From: 55-13 sp037190145 | Lineage (GTDB): Bacteria; Armatimonadota; Fimbriimonadia; Fimbriimonadales; Fimbriimonadaceae | Length of the DNA stretch: 64,000 nucleotides | Direction of reading: 5' to 3' | Assembly: GCA_037190145.1 (NCBI GenBank) | Contig: JBBCJU010000002.1 | Location: 186,001 to 250,000, forward strand | Shown: positions 32,790 through 41,199 of the stretch, in pieces | Numbering within the stretch: position 1 is the first letter of the stretch | How the letters are laid out: each line of letters begins with the position of its first letter | Notes under the pieces: generated by a model | What the model was told of the DNA's origin: nothing | Database searches by the model: none | What the model saw: only the letters and a program-made list of their open reading frames with translations | Program-made: the position numbers and the translations under genes

Positions 32790-33320
32790 TTACTGTGTTA
32801 AGCGGTAAATCCATTCGTCGCAGATGCGATCTCCCTTTACAAATCCTCCGGTGATGACCTGCACTCGCTGGAAACCAAGCTTATCAAGCACTTTTTGACT
32901 GGCTATATTCCAGTCGGCGGTTCCGGCAACAATAGCTCGGGCACCCATTGTATGAAATCCTAGCCGGAGAATAGCGGCACCAGCTTCAGTCATGTAGCCC
33001 TTGCCGAAATGATGAGGATGAGTCCAATAGCCAATATCGAGTACATCTGGTTCGTCGCTAGGGCGTAAAGCAATTCGACCTACAAACTCTTCGCTTGCGT
33101 CGATTGAAAACTGATAGGAGGAACTACTCGCCCAGTCTGCGACGCTTCTCTCATAGGGACCTTGTAGCTCCTTCAAATCTTTTGGCGGGCTCCACAACAT
33201 TCCATCTGTAAATCCAGGATGTTTTGATGCCGTAAGAACGTGAGGAATGTCCGATTCATTCGGAATGCGCAAGAGAAGCCGTTCTGTTTGAATGATGAAA
33301 TCAAGCGGCAGTCCGATCAT
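32790..33320 (-). CDS. RimJ/RimL-type GNAT acetyltransferase
   Basis: The product has the ribosomal-protein-acetyltransferase (Acetyltransf_3) pattern: IIQTERLLLRIPNESD, EFVGRIALRPSD, DVLDIGYWTHPHHFGKGYMTEAG (acetyl-CoA loop, with an HHFGKGY variant of the R/QxxGxG/A motif) and NIASQKVLDKLGFQRV. The frame is open to 33365, but the ATG at 33320 lies 7 nt after a minus-strand TAGGTT box and yields the normal family N-terminus, so I use it (176 residues). The substrate is unknown. Confidence 0.83.
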   Translation of the reverse strand: MIGLPLDFIIQTERLLLRIPNESDIPHVLTASKHPGFTDGMLWSPPKDLKELQGPYERSVADWASSSSYQFSIDASEEFVGRIALRPSDEPDVLDIGYWTHPHHFGKGYMTEAGAAILRLGFHTMGARAIVAGTADWNIASQKVLDKLGFQRVQVITGGFVKGDRICDEWIYRLTQ

Positions 33321-33380
33321 TGGCGAAAACCTACCAGATAAGTGAGTTCTCAAAATCAAATTCAATGCTTATACTGAAGT

Positions 33381-34154
33381 ATGTTTGCTTCTCTTGGTCT
33401 ACTGTGTGCCGCGGCTCCCGGACTCTTTGTGGAGCCTGAAGGTGTGTCGGTTGATCTGTATCTAATTGGAAACAATGGCAGCCTGATGACAAATCTGGAA
33501 TGGACTAAAGATCCAGAAAGGGGTAATCCCATTCACCAGTTGCTTAAGCCTGAACTCGACCGGCTCGTACAAGAGAAGCGGAACTTTGCCGTGGTAGATG
33601 GAGGAGAAGTTTCGGCTTTCTCAAAGGAAAGGTCCGGGCGGTTCATCCTTCGGCAATATGAGAGTTACGACTCAGGCTGGGAGACTACTACCGTCAACGG
33701 CAAAAAGCAAACGAAAGTTGTTTCTCGAACAGAGTCAGAAGAGACATCAAGCGGTACCTATTCTTCAAAGGCTGCAATGGATAAAGGTGGGTACATTTCG
33801 GCAACGTTTTGGCATCTTCGCCGCCCAACAGATAGGCAGAGCATAGGGCCATTTAGTCTTGCAATCCAAGACTATAACTCCTATATAACCACTCGGAACA
33901 CGAAGATTGAGCAGGATAGGCAGTATGCCGGGCGAACGTTGATGATGTCTAACAACTCTATCCAGCAAACAAAGAAATTGCTTGAGAGGGAGGCTCCAGA
34001 TTTTAATGGAGTCGCACTCTGTGCATATGGTCTTCCTGATCCGTCAACTCCAAACCTTGTCCCCATTCCGCCCGCTGGAATGGTCGCTCACTATGTTTTA
34101 ACGGGTGAAGACGGCAAATGGGTTATTCGGTTCGTGGAGTATCTCAGGAGATAA
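33381..34154 (+). CDS. Secreted protein of unknown function
   Basis: The 257-residue protein begins with a short hydrophobic stretch (MFASLGLLCAAAPGLF) that is probably a signal peptide. The body is hydrophilic, with YDSGWETTTVNGKKQTKVVS and a C-terminal VAHYVLTGEDGKWVIRFVEY. No family is recognised. TATACT at 33370-33375 ends 5 nt before the ATG, so a leaderless message is likely. Confidence 0.6.
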   Translation: MFASLGLLCAAAPGLFVEPEGVSVDLYLIGNNGSLMTNLEWTKDPERGNPIHQLLKPELDRLVQEKRNFAVVDGGEVSAFSKERSGRFILRQYESYDSGWETTTVNGKKQTKVVSRTESEETSSGTYSSKAAMDKGGYISATFWHLRRPTDRQSIGPFSLAIQDYNSYITTRNTKIEQDRQYAGRTLMMSNNSIQQTKKLLEREAPDFNGVALCAYGLPDPSTPNLVPIPPAGMVAHYVLTGEDGKWVIRFVEYLRR

Positions 34155-34211
34155 AGCTGAAGAGTATAGGCTGAAAATGCTTCCTGCTTCCTTCTATATA
34201 GCGAACATCTT

Positions 34212-35015
34212 CTACTCAGGGCGTTCGTTCTCTATGACTGAACCGGCATAGTTCAATTTTGGGATGGGGCCTTCCATGTCTAAGCCTCTAACGATCGTTG
34301 ATTTCTCTATATCGAGCTTCGGGAGTTCAATGGGTTGGGGGCCATTGTTGAAGAAGAATGTTAGTTTTCGGTTTCCTTTGGATAAAGAATATGATAACAA
34401 GCCAGGTTTTTCATCGGCTCTAACAACCGCTAATTTTCCCGTAACCATATAGGGTTCTTGTACTCGGTAATACATCATAGGTCCCAAGTAGTCGCGCATT
34501 GCCAAATACCAGCTTTGAAGTCTTCCTGGTTCGGGAAGGTAGCGTAACTCACCGGTATCGTTTGAGGTTAAGCAAAGCCGACCAGGGAGGGAGGTCAGAA
34601 GCATCTCAGCGAAAACAGCTCTTCGAGATTCTTGTCCTGTCGCTTCACGCAGTGTCTTCGTTTTCGGGCTTGAAAGGAACCGGACTGTCACCTTGAGCTT
34701 GCTGGTCTCGGCTAGCCATTTCTTAGGAGCAAGCCGCCCATTAACTAGGTCAATCGTTAGGTTGCGCCATCTCAGGTTATCGGGTGTGTCAATTTGTTTG
34801 GCGCTAAAGGTTTTTAGCTTGTGTTGTTTTATAAGTGCCGCCGCTTGAGGGCCGGGCTTGGGCTCTATGCAATAGGCGTCATAGTAGTCCTCCTCAATCA
34901 TCATGGGAAACCACTTGCTTTCGCCTTCAGAAGTTGTGCATCGGAAGATAGAGGGAGTACGTTCGACAGGCGCTTGAGAGCTGATAACGAGAGCGCAAAG
35001 AACGAAGCCGATCAC
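34212..35015 (-). CDS. Secreted protein of unknown function
   Basis: The longest frame starts at a TTG (35036), but GTG 35015 lies 6 nt after a minus-strand TACGAT box and gives a clean signal peptide, MIGFVLCALVISSQAPVE; I use that start (267 residues). The mature protein has a beta-rich C-terminus (LTFFFNNGPQPIELPKLDIE) that resembles the closing beta-sandwich of alpha-amylase-type glycosidases, but no catalytic domain precedes it. Unknown function. Confidence 0.55.
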   Translation of the reverse strand: MIGFVLCALVISSQAPVERTPSIFRCTTSEGESKWFPMMIEEDYYDAYCIEPKPGPQAAALIKQHKLKTFSAKQIDTPDNLRWRNLTIDLVNGRLAPKKWLAETSKLKVTVRFLSSPKTKTLREATGQESRRAVFAEMLLTSLPGRLCLTSNDTGELRYLPEPGRLQSWYLAMRDYLGPMMYYRVQEPYMVTGKLAVVRADEKPGLLSYSLSKGNRKLTFFFNNGPQPIELPKLDIEKSTIVRGLDMEGPIPKLNYAGSVIENERPE

Positions 35016-35058
35016 GCCTGAATCGTACCTAGGCAATCAGCATCATTGAGTCTAGTTT

Positions 35059-36024
35059 TCAGACTTTTGACTCGTACGATGAGAGCGCCTTTAGTTTTTG
35101 GGGAGGTTCAATTCCTGCTTTTTCAAGGTAATACTGCACCATTGCCGCGATGGTGCGATCCATGGCGAAGTTGCGGTACACAAGGTCCACCTTTGAAAAA
35201 TGGAGGTGAGGGAACTGGTTGGCTTCCCAGATGATGATATCGCCGTCAGAATCTATGCCGTAGTCAATTCCCAAGAACTCTAGTCCCAAGGCTTGAGATA
35301 CTTTCAGCATGATCTCTTCAAACGGATCAGGGTTCAGGATATAGGCAATCTCTTCCTCACGGGTTTGAGCATCTTTGATGCGTTGATTGCCACGAGTTTC
35401 CCATGTCTCTGATGTTTGTAGGTGATGGCTAATCACGCGGTTGCCTATCACAATGCATCGATACTTTCGATAGCGTCGATCGGCGCTTTGTACATCCACA
35501 TATTCACTAAGAATGGGCCGATGAAAGGTGTGAAAAGGGGCTTCTCTAAGCTGGTCCTCGTTTTGGCAGAGCACAAAACTCCCCGCATGACAGATGTCAT
35601 CTCGCAAAATGAGCGGGTAGGGAAGAGTCGGTAGCGCCCGCATAAACTCTTGGGGTGACTTGAAATGGAAGATGCGTGGGGTATAGATCCCGGCTTTTGA
35701 GAGTCGAGAATATGCTCTGATTTTCCCGGTGTTTTGGTGGTTGCTCATTGCGTTGACCACCTGAATCTGCTGGGATCGGCAAGTTTGTTCCAACTCTAGG
35801 GCTTGCAGGAATGTGAAAGGATTAACGACATCCAGTGGGTCTTGAAACCAGTTCACCAATAGCCGATATGGAGATGATTCCGGGGGCAAAAAAGGGAGGC
35901 TTGCGAGGTGGAAGCGATGTGCAATATCTGGGCACTTTTCCTGAATCCAACTGGTGACTACATCATAAGGATGTGTGGGTAGAGATCGTTCGCGGGCAAT
36001 AAGAATTCGTTCTTGATTCATCAC
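35059..36024 (-). CDS. ATP-grasp protein (RimK-like)
   Basis: The 321-residue protein shows the ATP-grasp layout: PLILRDDICHAGSFVL (nucleotide-binding strand and loop), RYRKYRCIVIGNRVISHHL, and the metal-ligand block FLGIDYGIDSDGDIIIWEAN containing Asp and the Glu-x-Asn pair. ATP-grasp enzymes form carboxylate-amine or thioester bonds through an acyl phosphate; the substrate cannot be deduced. It is third in a minus-strand operon after a methyltransferase and a glycosyltransferase, with a 4-nt overlap. A role in modifying a glycan, peptide or small molecule made by the trio is inferred. Confidence 0.75.
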   Translation of the reverse strand: MMNQERILIARERSLPTHPYDVVTSWIQEKCPDIAHRFHLASLPFLPPESSPYRLLVNWFQDPLDVVNPFTFLQALELEQTCRSQQIQVVNAMSNHQNTGKIRAYSRLSKAGIYTPRIFHFKSPQEFMRALPTLPYPLILRDDICHAGSFVLCQNEDQLREAPFHTFHRPILSEYVDVQSADRRYRKYRCIVIGNRVISHHLQTSETWETRGNQRIKDAQTREEEIAYILNPDPFEEIMLKVSQALGLEFLGIDYGIDSDGDIIIWEANQFPHLHFSKVDLVYRNFAMDRTIAAMVQYYLEKAGIEPPQKLKALSSYESKV

Positions 36025-36953
36025 TGCTCCTCCAGGCTTTGGTCTTCCTGACGTGAGTGGAAATAGTTGCGAACATAGTTGTGTAGCTCAGGCTTTGGCG
36101 TCGCCCATTCCCATATCTGGTTATGGTTAAGGCAGATGTCAACATATGGATCAAAACCGATCTCGTTGAGCTTTGCGTGACGCTCGGCTCCACGTCGATT
36201 TCCTATGGTTCCATGCCAAAGATGGTCAATCTCGTGATCTACATATCCGACTCCATCGGTGATGCCAGTGTAAAGCTCTTGAGCCCAGTTTAGGTAACGA
36301 TGCTTCTGGCGATCTCCCATGCCGTGGAGATGTATGACACGATCAAAATCACCTAAGGCCGCACAAATAAAGGCGGAGTCTCCACCCCCGATGATGCATC
36401 CATCATAGAATCCACGGGTAGAGAGAACTTCGCGTCGGGCGGCCCAAACATGTCCTGAGCAGGGAGCGCCTGTTGAACGATCTAGAGTGGCTTGATACAC
36501 GGCATTAGGATCGGATGAACGCCGCAGAGAAGCCATTGTGGAAGGATTCTTAAGCATCGTGTTGCCTTTTGAATCTCGCATTTTCACGGCTGAGAAGGCT
36601 TGGACAACAGAATAGTGCTCTAGGCCAGATTCAATCCCGTCTATCCACAATTGAGGATCAGGTACCACGATATCAGCATCCACCCAGATGACCCGAGAGC
36701 AGTTTTTGGGCAGCGATTGGAGAGCCAAGTTCAGGAGTCGCTCTTTTTGCCACATCCGGTCGCCACCTTCGATCTGTACGATAACATCTGCGTCGGAAGG
36801 ATTTAGGACAAAGTTTCCATCAAAGGCGAGTTCAATGGTGAGGAGTGGGAGCGGAAAAGCTTTGCGGAAAATATGGTAGTTGGTCGTGCGAACTCGAAAA
36901 CCTGCAGGATTAAAAAGGCACGTAATGGCCCAAAGAGTTCCTCGGGCATTCAT
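36021..36953 (-). CDS. GT-A type glycosyltransferase-like protein
   Basis: The 310-residue protein has a GT-A nucleotide-sugar fold hint: ITCLFNPAGFRVRTTNY at the start and VIWVDADIVVPDP carrying the metal-binding DxD (Asp92-Ala-Asp94). CIIGGGDSAFICAALGDFD resembles the acceptor/galactosyl-binding block (GGxD) of this superfamily. No signal peptide or membrane helix is seen, so it acts in the cytoplasm. It overlaps the methyltransferase and ATP-grasp genes by 4 nt on each side. Sugar donor and acceptor are unknown. Confidence 0.72.
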   Translation of the reverse strand: MNARGTLWAITCLFNPAGFRVRTTNYHIFRKAFPLPLLTIELAFDGNFVLNPSDADVIVQIEGGDRMWQKERLLNLALQSLPKNCSRVIWVDADIVVPDPQLWIDGIESGLEHYSVVQAFSAVKMRDSKGNTMLKNPSTMASLRRSSDPNAVYQATLDRSTGAPCSGHVWAARREVLSTRGFYDGCIIGGGDSAFICAALGDFDRVIHLHGMGDRQKHRYLNWAQELYTGITDGVGYVDHEIDHLWHGTIGNRRGAERHAKLNEIGFDPYVDICLNHNQIWEWATPKPELHNYVRNYFHSRQEDQSLEEQ

Positions 36954-37621
36954 GGCGCAACTTTGATGAGGGTCAGACCATCGCCTTCGGGAAAAGTGAT
37001 AACTTCGTAGCGAGAATCATTCCGCAACTCAGCCATGTAGCGATATACAGTGTGTCTATAAGCAGCGTCATCGCCATAGATGCGAGTTAGCCGTTCGCGA
37101 ACACTATCGTGGAAGAGCGTCACCCCCGTTGGCGCCATTTTGGGCAGAAATGCCTCGTGATCAAACTTAGCATGTTCGGCGGTGTGGTACCCATCCACAT
37201 ACAAAAGGCCGACTTGGTCCATTGTTTGATATGTGGCAGTTTGGACAAACTGCTCGGTGGTAGCCAAGTGATGATCTACATTGGTTACCCCGTAACTGGC
37301 AAAGTGCTCGGTAACGCGTTGGGGATATGTCCAGAAATCATCCACGAGTGATGGGTCAATAAAAATCACTTTCCCTCCGCCATTGTCGTGCATCGCTTTT
37401 CCAAGGACAAGCGGTACGAAGCCTCGGTAGGAGCCGATGACTACCGCAATCTTTGGACGGAGAGCGCGAACCAATCCATAGTAAATCCATCCTAAGCCAA
37501 GATTATTTTCTTCCGGTGCTTGGTTGTGTCCCATCCCCGCCAAATCCACGTCACTTAAGAGTTTTTGAATCCAATCTTGCATGGCACACACACGTACAGT
37601 CAAACGGGCAGATTTTGACAT
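36950..37621 (-). CDS. Class I SAM-dependent methyltransferase (Methyltransf_24-like)
   Basis: The 223-residue protein has a Rossmann methyltransferase core: AVVIGSYRGFVPLVLGKAM (motif I variant), KVIFIDPSLVDDFW, and VGLLYVDGYHTAEHAKFDHE, which is the DGxHxxxxxxxD signature of Methyltransf_24 proteins that often methylate sugars or antibiotic intermediates. It is first in the three-gene operon. A minus-strand TATTGT box lies 6 nt before ATG 37621, so the operon message may be leaderless. An internal Met14 is a possible alternative start. Confidence 0.78.
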   Translation of the reverse strand: MSKSARLTVRVCAMQDWIQKLLSDVDLAGMGHNQAPEENNLGLGWIYYGLVRALRPKIAVVIGSYRGFVPLVLGKAMHDNGGGKVIFIDPSLVDDFWTYPQRVTEHFASYGVTNVDHHLATTEQFVQTATYQTMDQVGLLYVDGYHTAEHAKFDHEAFLPKMAPTGVTLFHDSVRERLTRIYGDDAAYRHTVYRYMAELRNDSRYEVITFPEGDGLTLIKVAP

Positions 37622-37692
37622 GGAATAACAATAATGTATATGCGAGGGATCGAAATACCGAATCTCTTTTACGATAGACTTGGCTGAAACAT

Positions 37693-38277
37693 ATGCCTAG
37701 CCGACGCCGACTCATGCAAGTATTCAGAGAAGTAGAACGGCTTATCCAGTTGCCCCAAAACGATTTCTCTTGGGCAGGGTGGGAAAATAGTGCCGATGCT
37801 TTAGCGGAAATTAGGCAGACCTCTGATCGGGTTCGGCAAAATGAAATGCCTTTTGGAGGGGATGTATTGTTTGCCCCGACGGGTCCGCTGCAAGAAGTCA
37901 GTCTGAGCAGCGGGTGGGGACATGAGTTCTGCGCCATAGCTGACGAATTTGACTTAGCAATGTCTGCTCCAGATGACTGTTTATGTCATCTGGACCCATT
38001 TTCGTACCTTGAACAACAAACCCGTATTGGGATGGATGCATTCTATGCAGATGTTTTCGAGGCCGCTTGCCGGAGATGTGGACAGGTTTGGCTACGATAC
38101 CAGTTTGAGATGGAGAGCGAGTCGCGGTCAGGCCGCTGGTTCCTTGGCGCAGTGGAAGGCGAAGTAACCGTGAGCGGGGCAAAGGCGCAGCTGGAAGATC
38201 TTGCAGAGTATTGGTGCGGAGGGAGTTATTTTGACGGTCAGGTTGCCTTGACTTCCGGTCCCATAAACTTAAGCTAA
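37693..38277 (+). CDS. Protein of unknown function with possible zinc ligands
   Basis: The 194-residue cytoplasmic protein carries CLCHLDPFSYL and, about 30 residues later, CRRCGQVWL, a Cys/His arrangement that could bind one zinc ion. The rest is acidic and aromatic (WCGGSYFDGQVAL). The shape is reminiscent of small immunity-type or barnase-inhibitor-like proteins, but I cannot assign a family. It is divergent from the methyltransferase operon. Confidence 0.55.
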   Translation: MPSRRRLMQVFREVERLIQLPQNDFSWAGWENSADALAEIRQTSDRVRQNEMPFGGDVLFAPTGPLQEVSLSSGWGHEFCAIADEFDLAMSAPDDCLCHLDPFSYLEQQTRIGMDAFYADVFEAACRRCGQVWLRYQFEMESESRSGRWFLGAVEGEVTVSGAKAQLEDLAEYWCGGSYFDGQVALTSGPINLS

Positions 38278-38314
38278 TTAGAGGCATTCCTGCTGGATGC
38301 CATATAATCCTGAC

Positions 38315-38875
38315 ATGCCCCTCACATCCACTCTCTTGCTCACCATTGCTTTCCAACAGGCCGTGACGGCAGATGTGACAGCGGCCAGGAATCTATCGAA
38401 GGCCGCACAAGCCTACGCCGAGAAAAACCAAGCCCGAAAGAAGATGTACATGCTTAAAGGCGGGAAGACATGGGTCTTAATGAAGAAAGATTCAGACCAT
38501 CTGAAAGATGAGATGTGGCGCGAAGACATCAGCATGGTAGCGTTCACTTGGGCTCAAAATGGAAAGCTCCAGACGCTTTCAATCACCGGCGGCTCCCCAA
38601 GTGGGGATTGGTCCTCTCACAAACTATCAACCTATCGTCCAGATGGAACCTTGGTGCGATCTGTCTTTCACTACTCTGCCTTTATGCTGGGAGGACGTGT
38701 GTTGGAGGAAGAATCAGTCTTCAATCGTCAAGGAAAGAAGACTTTTAGCCGGATGGAGCTCATGGATTTAGATGGAAAGAAGCTGAAAAATGCATCCGAA
38801 CAGAAACAGGTTTTGGGTTTTCGTCCGACGGTGAAAGATTATCTGAAGGTCAGTCAGCTTCCATTTCCGAAGTAG
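38315..38875 (+). CDS. Secreted protein of unknown function
   Basis: The 186-residue product has a signal peptide, MPLTSTLLLTIAFQQAVTAD, and a mature part rich in beta-strand patterns (AFTWAQNGKLQTLSITGG, TFSRMELMDLDGKKLKNA), reminiscent of outer-membrane-lipoprotein sorting or MORN-like strands, but with no recognised family. An exact TATAAT lies at 38303-38308, 6 nt before this ATG, so leaderless translation from 38315 is preferred over the ATG at 38297 that lies upstream of that box. Confidence 0.6.
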   Translation: MPLTSTLLLTIAFQQAVTADVTAARNLSKAAQAYAEKNQARKKMYMLKGGKTWVLMKKDSDHLKDEMWREDISMVAFTWAQNGKLQTLSITGGSPSGDWSSHKLSTYRPDGTLVRSVFHYSAFMLGGRVLEEESVFNRQGKKTFSRMELMDLDGKKLKNASEQKQVLGFRPTVKDYLKVSQLPFPK

Positions 38876-38919
38876 CCGTCGGCGGTAACGCTCGTCCAAA
38901 GAGTGTGCGTACAGACTAT

Positions 38920-39333
38920 ATGCGGACTCTTGGCCTCCTGATTTTGGCATTTACCTGTGTAGCCACTGCACAGCAGCCGCCGGAAATGGTTGGAGTATGG
39001 GGTGGACGGATGATCGTGGATCAAGCTGGTCTGTCTAAGCAACCCAAAGATTTCCAAAAACTGATGCAGACTCAGATCGAAAGGTTTAAGAAACGACCTT
39101 GGCGGGTCACGCTTCGAAAGGATGGAACCTATATATTGCCGCTGGACCATGGGCAAAGTGAAGAAGGCATCTGGGCCAGTCAAAACGGAAAACTCCATTT
39201 GAGAACAAAAAAGGAATCAGGAAAGGCGGTCTCTCAAGAGCGAGTGGACAAGTTTGATGTTGCACCAGATAAGAAGAGCTTTCGAATGCGATTAACGCCT
39301 TACATTACGCTTGAATACTCCAAAGAAAAGTAG
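38920..39333 (+). CDS. Small secreted protein of unknown function
   Basis: The 137-residue protein has a signal peptide, MRTLGLLILAFTCVATAQ, then a lipocalin-like sequence: VGVWGGRMIVD, WRVTLRKDGTYILPL, EGIWASQNGKLHLRT. The GxW...DGTY...GxW rhythm is shared with other small proteins in this window (39471, 42806, 54980 and 56122), suggesting similar calycin-type barrels. An upstream ATG at 38905 is in frame but would spoil the signal peptide. Confidence 0.6.
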   Translation: MRTLGLLILAFTCVATAQQPPEMVGVWGGRMIVDQAGLSKQPKDFQKLMQTQIERFKKRPWRVTLRKDGTYILPLDHGQSEEGIWASQNGKLHLRTKKESGKAVSQERVDKFDVAPDKKSFRMRLTPYITLEYSKEK

Positions 39334-39470
39334 GCAGACCGGACTCTTTCGCAATCTATGTGGTGCGGCTAACTGCTGGGCAGGGCTTTTGCGGGACCAG
39401 CAACTATTCCTTATCATTAATCCTGCTACTATGTTGAGCAATTGGCTCTATTTGTAAGCCGGACCCTACT

Positions 39471-39938
39471 ATGAATATCAAATCAATTCTGTTTGTCTTT
39501 CTTTTGATTGTTGCCGTTGGATGCAAAGGCGGTCGATCTGTTGACGGAAAGTGGACCGTCTCCGCTCCTGCTGAGATGCCTGCGGGTGCAACTATGATTG
39601 CGGAATTCTCAGGTGGCAGCAAGCTGACAATCGCAATGGATATGGAGCAGCCAATGCCTGACGGAAGTAAGGCGAAAATTCGCGCTGACATCGTGGGAAC
39701 CTATACGACGAGCGGTGAGACCATGAGTTTGAAGGCGGACGATGTTAAGTTCAGCGTGACAGGTCTTCCTGATAATCTTAAAAGCTTAGTAGATGGACAA
39801 CTAAAGGTTCAAAACGAGCAGGTAAAGAAACAGATCAATGAGCAGCAACAGCAGGCCAAGCTGACTTGGGTAGATGACAACAGCTTTACACTTACCGGTA
39901 AAGATGGTAAGCCTCAAACTTTTACACGAGCCAAGTAG
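39471..39938 (+). CDS. Small lipoprotein with calycin-like pattern
   Basis: The 155-residue lipoprotein has signal MNIKSILFVFLLIVAVGC with lipobox VAVGC. The mature part reads DGKWTVSAPAEMP, AKIRADIVGTYTTSGETM and a Gln-rich helix (NEQQQQAKLTW) before a final strand. It resembles the lipoprotein at 42806-43195 in layout (G-x-W, GTY, final MTR/FTR strand), so both are probably paralogues of one small family. The function is unknown. It is followed 9 nt later by a cNMP-binding protein. Confidence 0.65.
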   Translation: MNIKSILFVFLLIVAVGCKGGRSVDGKWTVSAPAEMPAGATMIAEFSGGSKLTIAMDMEQPMPDGSKAKIRADIVGTYTTSGETMSLKADDVKFSVTGLPDNLKSLVDGQLKVQNEQVKKQINEQQQQAKLTWVDDNSFTLTGKDGKPQTFTRAK

Positions 39939-39947
39939 AATCTGCAA

Positions 39948-40415
39948 ATGGTTGAAGCCTCGGCATTAAAGCACAGCTATCTAGTAGTGGGTCTGGAAGA
40001 ATCCGCAATCGCACAGATTGCGGAGATTTCCAAGATCCAAAGTTATTCGTCAGGGCGATGCCTGATCGGGATTGGTGATGCTGCCGATGAGTTGTTTGTT
40101 ATCTTGTCGGGTCGAGTTCAAATTACCACCGCTGATGGAGATGAACTAGGGACGGTGGGCGAGTCGAGCGTTGTTGGAGAGATGGGCCTGGTAGACGCCC
40201 AGCGTGCCACCGCTAATGTGGTCTGCATGGGACCTGTTTCTGCCGTTGTCATTCCTATCCCAGAGTTGCGAAAGATGATGAATCAGAATCGGCAATGGGG
40301 CTTTGTGGTGTTGGCCAATATCAGCCGTGTGATGAGTGATCGGCTCCGAAAAACCAATGCCCGCGTTGATCTCCTGTCGGATCAGATCACGCATCCATGG
40401 GAAAACGCAATTTAG
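39948..40415 (+). CDS. Stand-alone cyclic-nucleotide-binding domain protein
   Basis: The 155-residue protein contains a CAP-type cNMP-binding barrel: CLIGIGDAADELFVILSGRV, then TADGDELGTVGESSVVGEMG (phosphate-binding cassette region with GE) and QRATANVVCMGPVSAVVIP. The C-terminal helix (NISRVMSDRLRKTNARVDLL) is the usual dimer helix, but no helix-turn-helix follows, so it is not a Crp-type transcription factor. The ATG lies 6 nt after TAGAAT, whose first three bases are the stop codon of the preceding lipoprotein gene, so it may have its own leaderless transcript. Confidence 0.82.
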   Translation: MVEASALKHSYLVVGLEESAIAQIAEISKIQSYSSGRCLIGIGDAADELFVILSGRVQITTADGDELGTVGESSVVGEMGLVDAQRATANVVCMGPVSAVVIPIPELRKMMNQNRQWGFVVLANISRVMSDRLRKTNARVDLLSDQITHPWENAI

Positions 40416-40422
40416 GGTCTCA

Positions 40423-41199
40423 CTAGCGTGCGACCCTAAATCCTTGATTGCTAAAGGAAGCGCGGCTATCCACTTTTCCGATATCTACCGAGTTAAAGAA
40501 ACTGCAGGAGTTTTTGCTGCACCACCAAGACCCACCTCGAGAGTGGATGGTGAATTTTCCGTCGCCCTTTAGATTGCCGGAGCACATCTCAAAAACATTT
40601 CCGTAAATGTCGTAGAGTCCCCATTCATTAGGCTTGAATTTTCCGACCGGAGAGGTGGTCATGTACCCATCACTGTGGTCTGCCTTCAGGTGGTTCGGCC
40701 CATGCCAAATATTGGCGTACTCTCTAACCTTCTTTTGTTCTCCGAAAAACCAATCCCCTTTGGCGCCTGCTCTAGAGGCAACTTCCCATTCGTCTAGATT
40801 TGGCAACCGAACGCTTGCCCATTTGCAGTAGGCAACAGCGTCTCGATAGCTGATCGTCGTCACTGGATGGTCCATCCGATCTTTGATGCCGCCGCGAGTT
40901 TTTCCATTCGGAAATCGCCAGTTGGCGGTAGGGTCTTGAAGCCATCGAAAATCGCGTAGCCCCGGCTCAAAGACCATCGCATTCTTGTTTCGCTCGGCGT
41001 CAGTGATGTATCCGGTTGCGTCTACAAACTTAGCGAACTCGGCGTTCGTGGTCTCAAACTTCGCGATCTGAAAACCCTGGAGGATAACGGTCCGTCGTGG
41101 ATTGGCAATCGCTGTATCCTTGCCAACCAGATAGCTCCCTGCTTTGACTTCAACAAAAGCAGAAGGAGCAACCAGGGAAGTCGCGAGGATCAAGATCAA
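40423..41199 (-). CDS. Secreted formylglycine-generating enzyme homologue
   Basis: The 258-residue protein has a signal-like N-terminus and then an FGE/SUMF1-type sulfatase-modifying domain: IAKFETTNAEFAKFVDATG, PVTTISYRDAVAYCKWASV, RLPNLDEWEVASRAG, NEWGLYDIYGNVFEMCSG and SNQGFRVAR. The block RGGSWWCSKNSC keeps two cysteines spaced C-x4-C (Cys227 and Cys232), the pair that binds copper in true FGEs; most EgtB/PvdO relatives lack one or both. This favours real formylglycine formation, though no sulfatase gene is in the window. It overlaps the preceding secreted-protein gene by 4 nt. Confidence 0.8.
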   Translation of the reverse strand: MILILATSLVAPSAFVEVKAGSYLVGKDTAIANPRRTVILQGFQIAKFETTNAEFAKFVDATGYITDAERNKNAMVFEPGLRDFRWLQDPTANWRFPNGKTRGGIKDRMDHPVTTISYRDAVAYCKWASVRLPNLDEWEVASRAGAKGDWFFGEQKKVREYANIWHGPNHLKADHSDGYMTTSPVGKFKPNEWGLYDIYGNVFEMCSGNLKGDGKFTIHSRGGSWWCSKNSCSFFNSVDIGKVDSRASFSNQGFRVAR

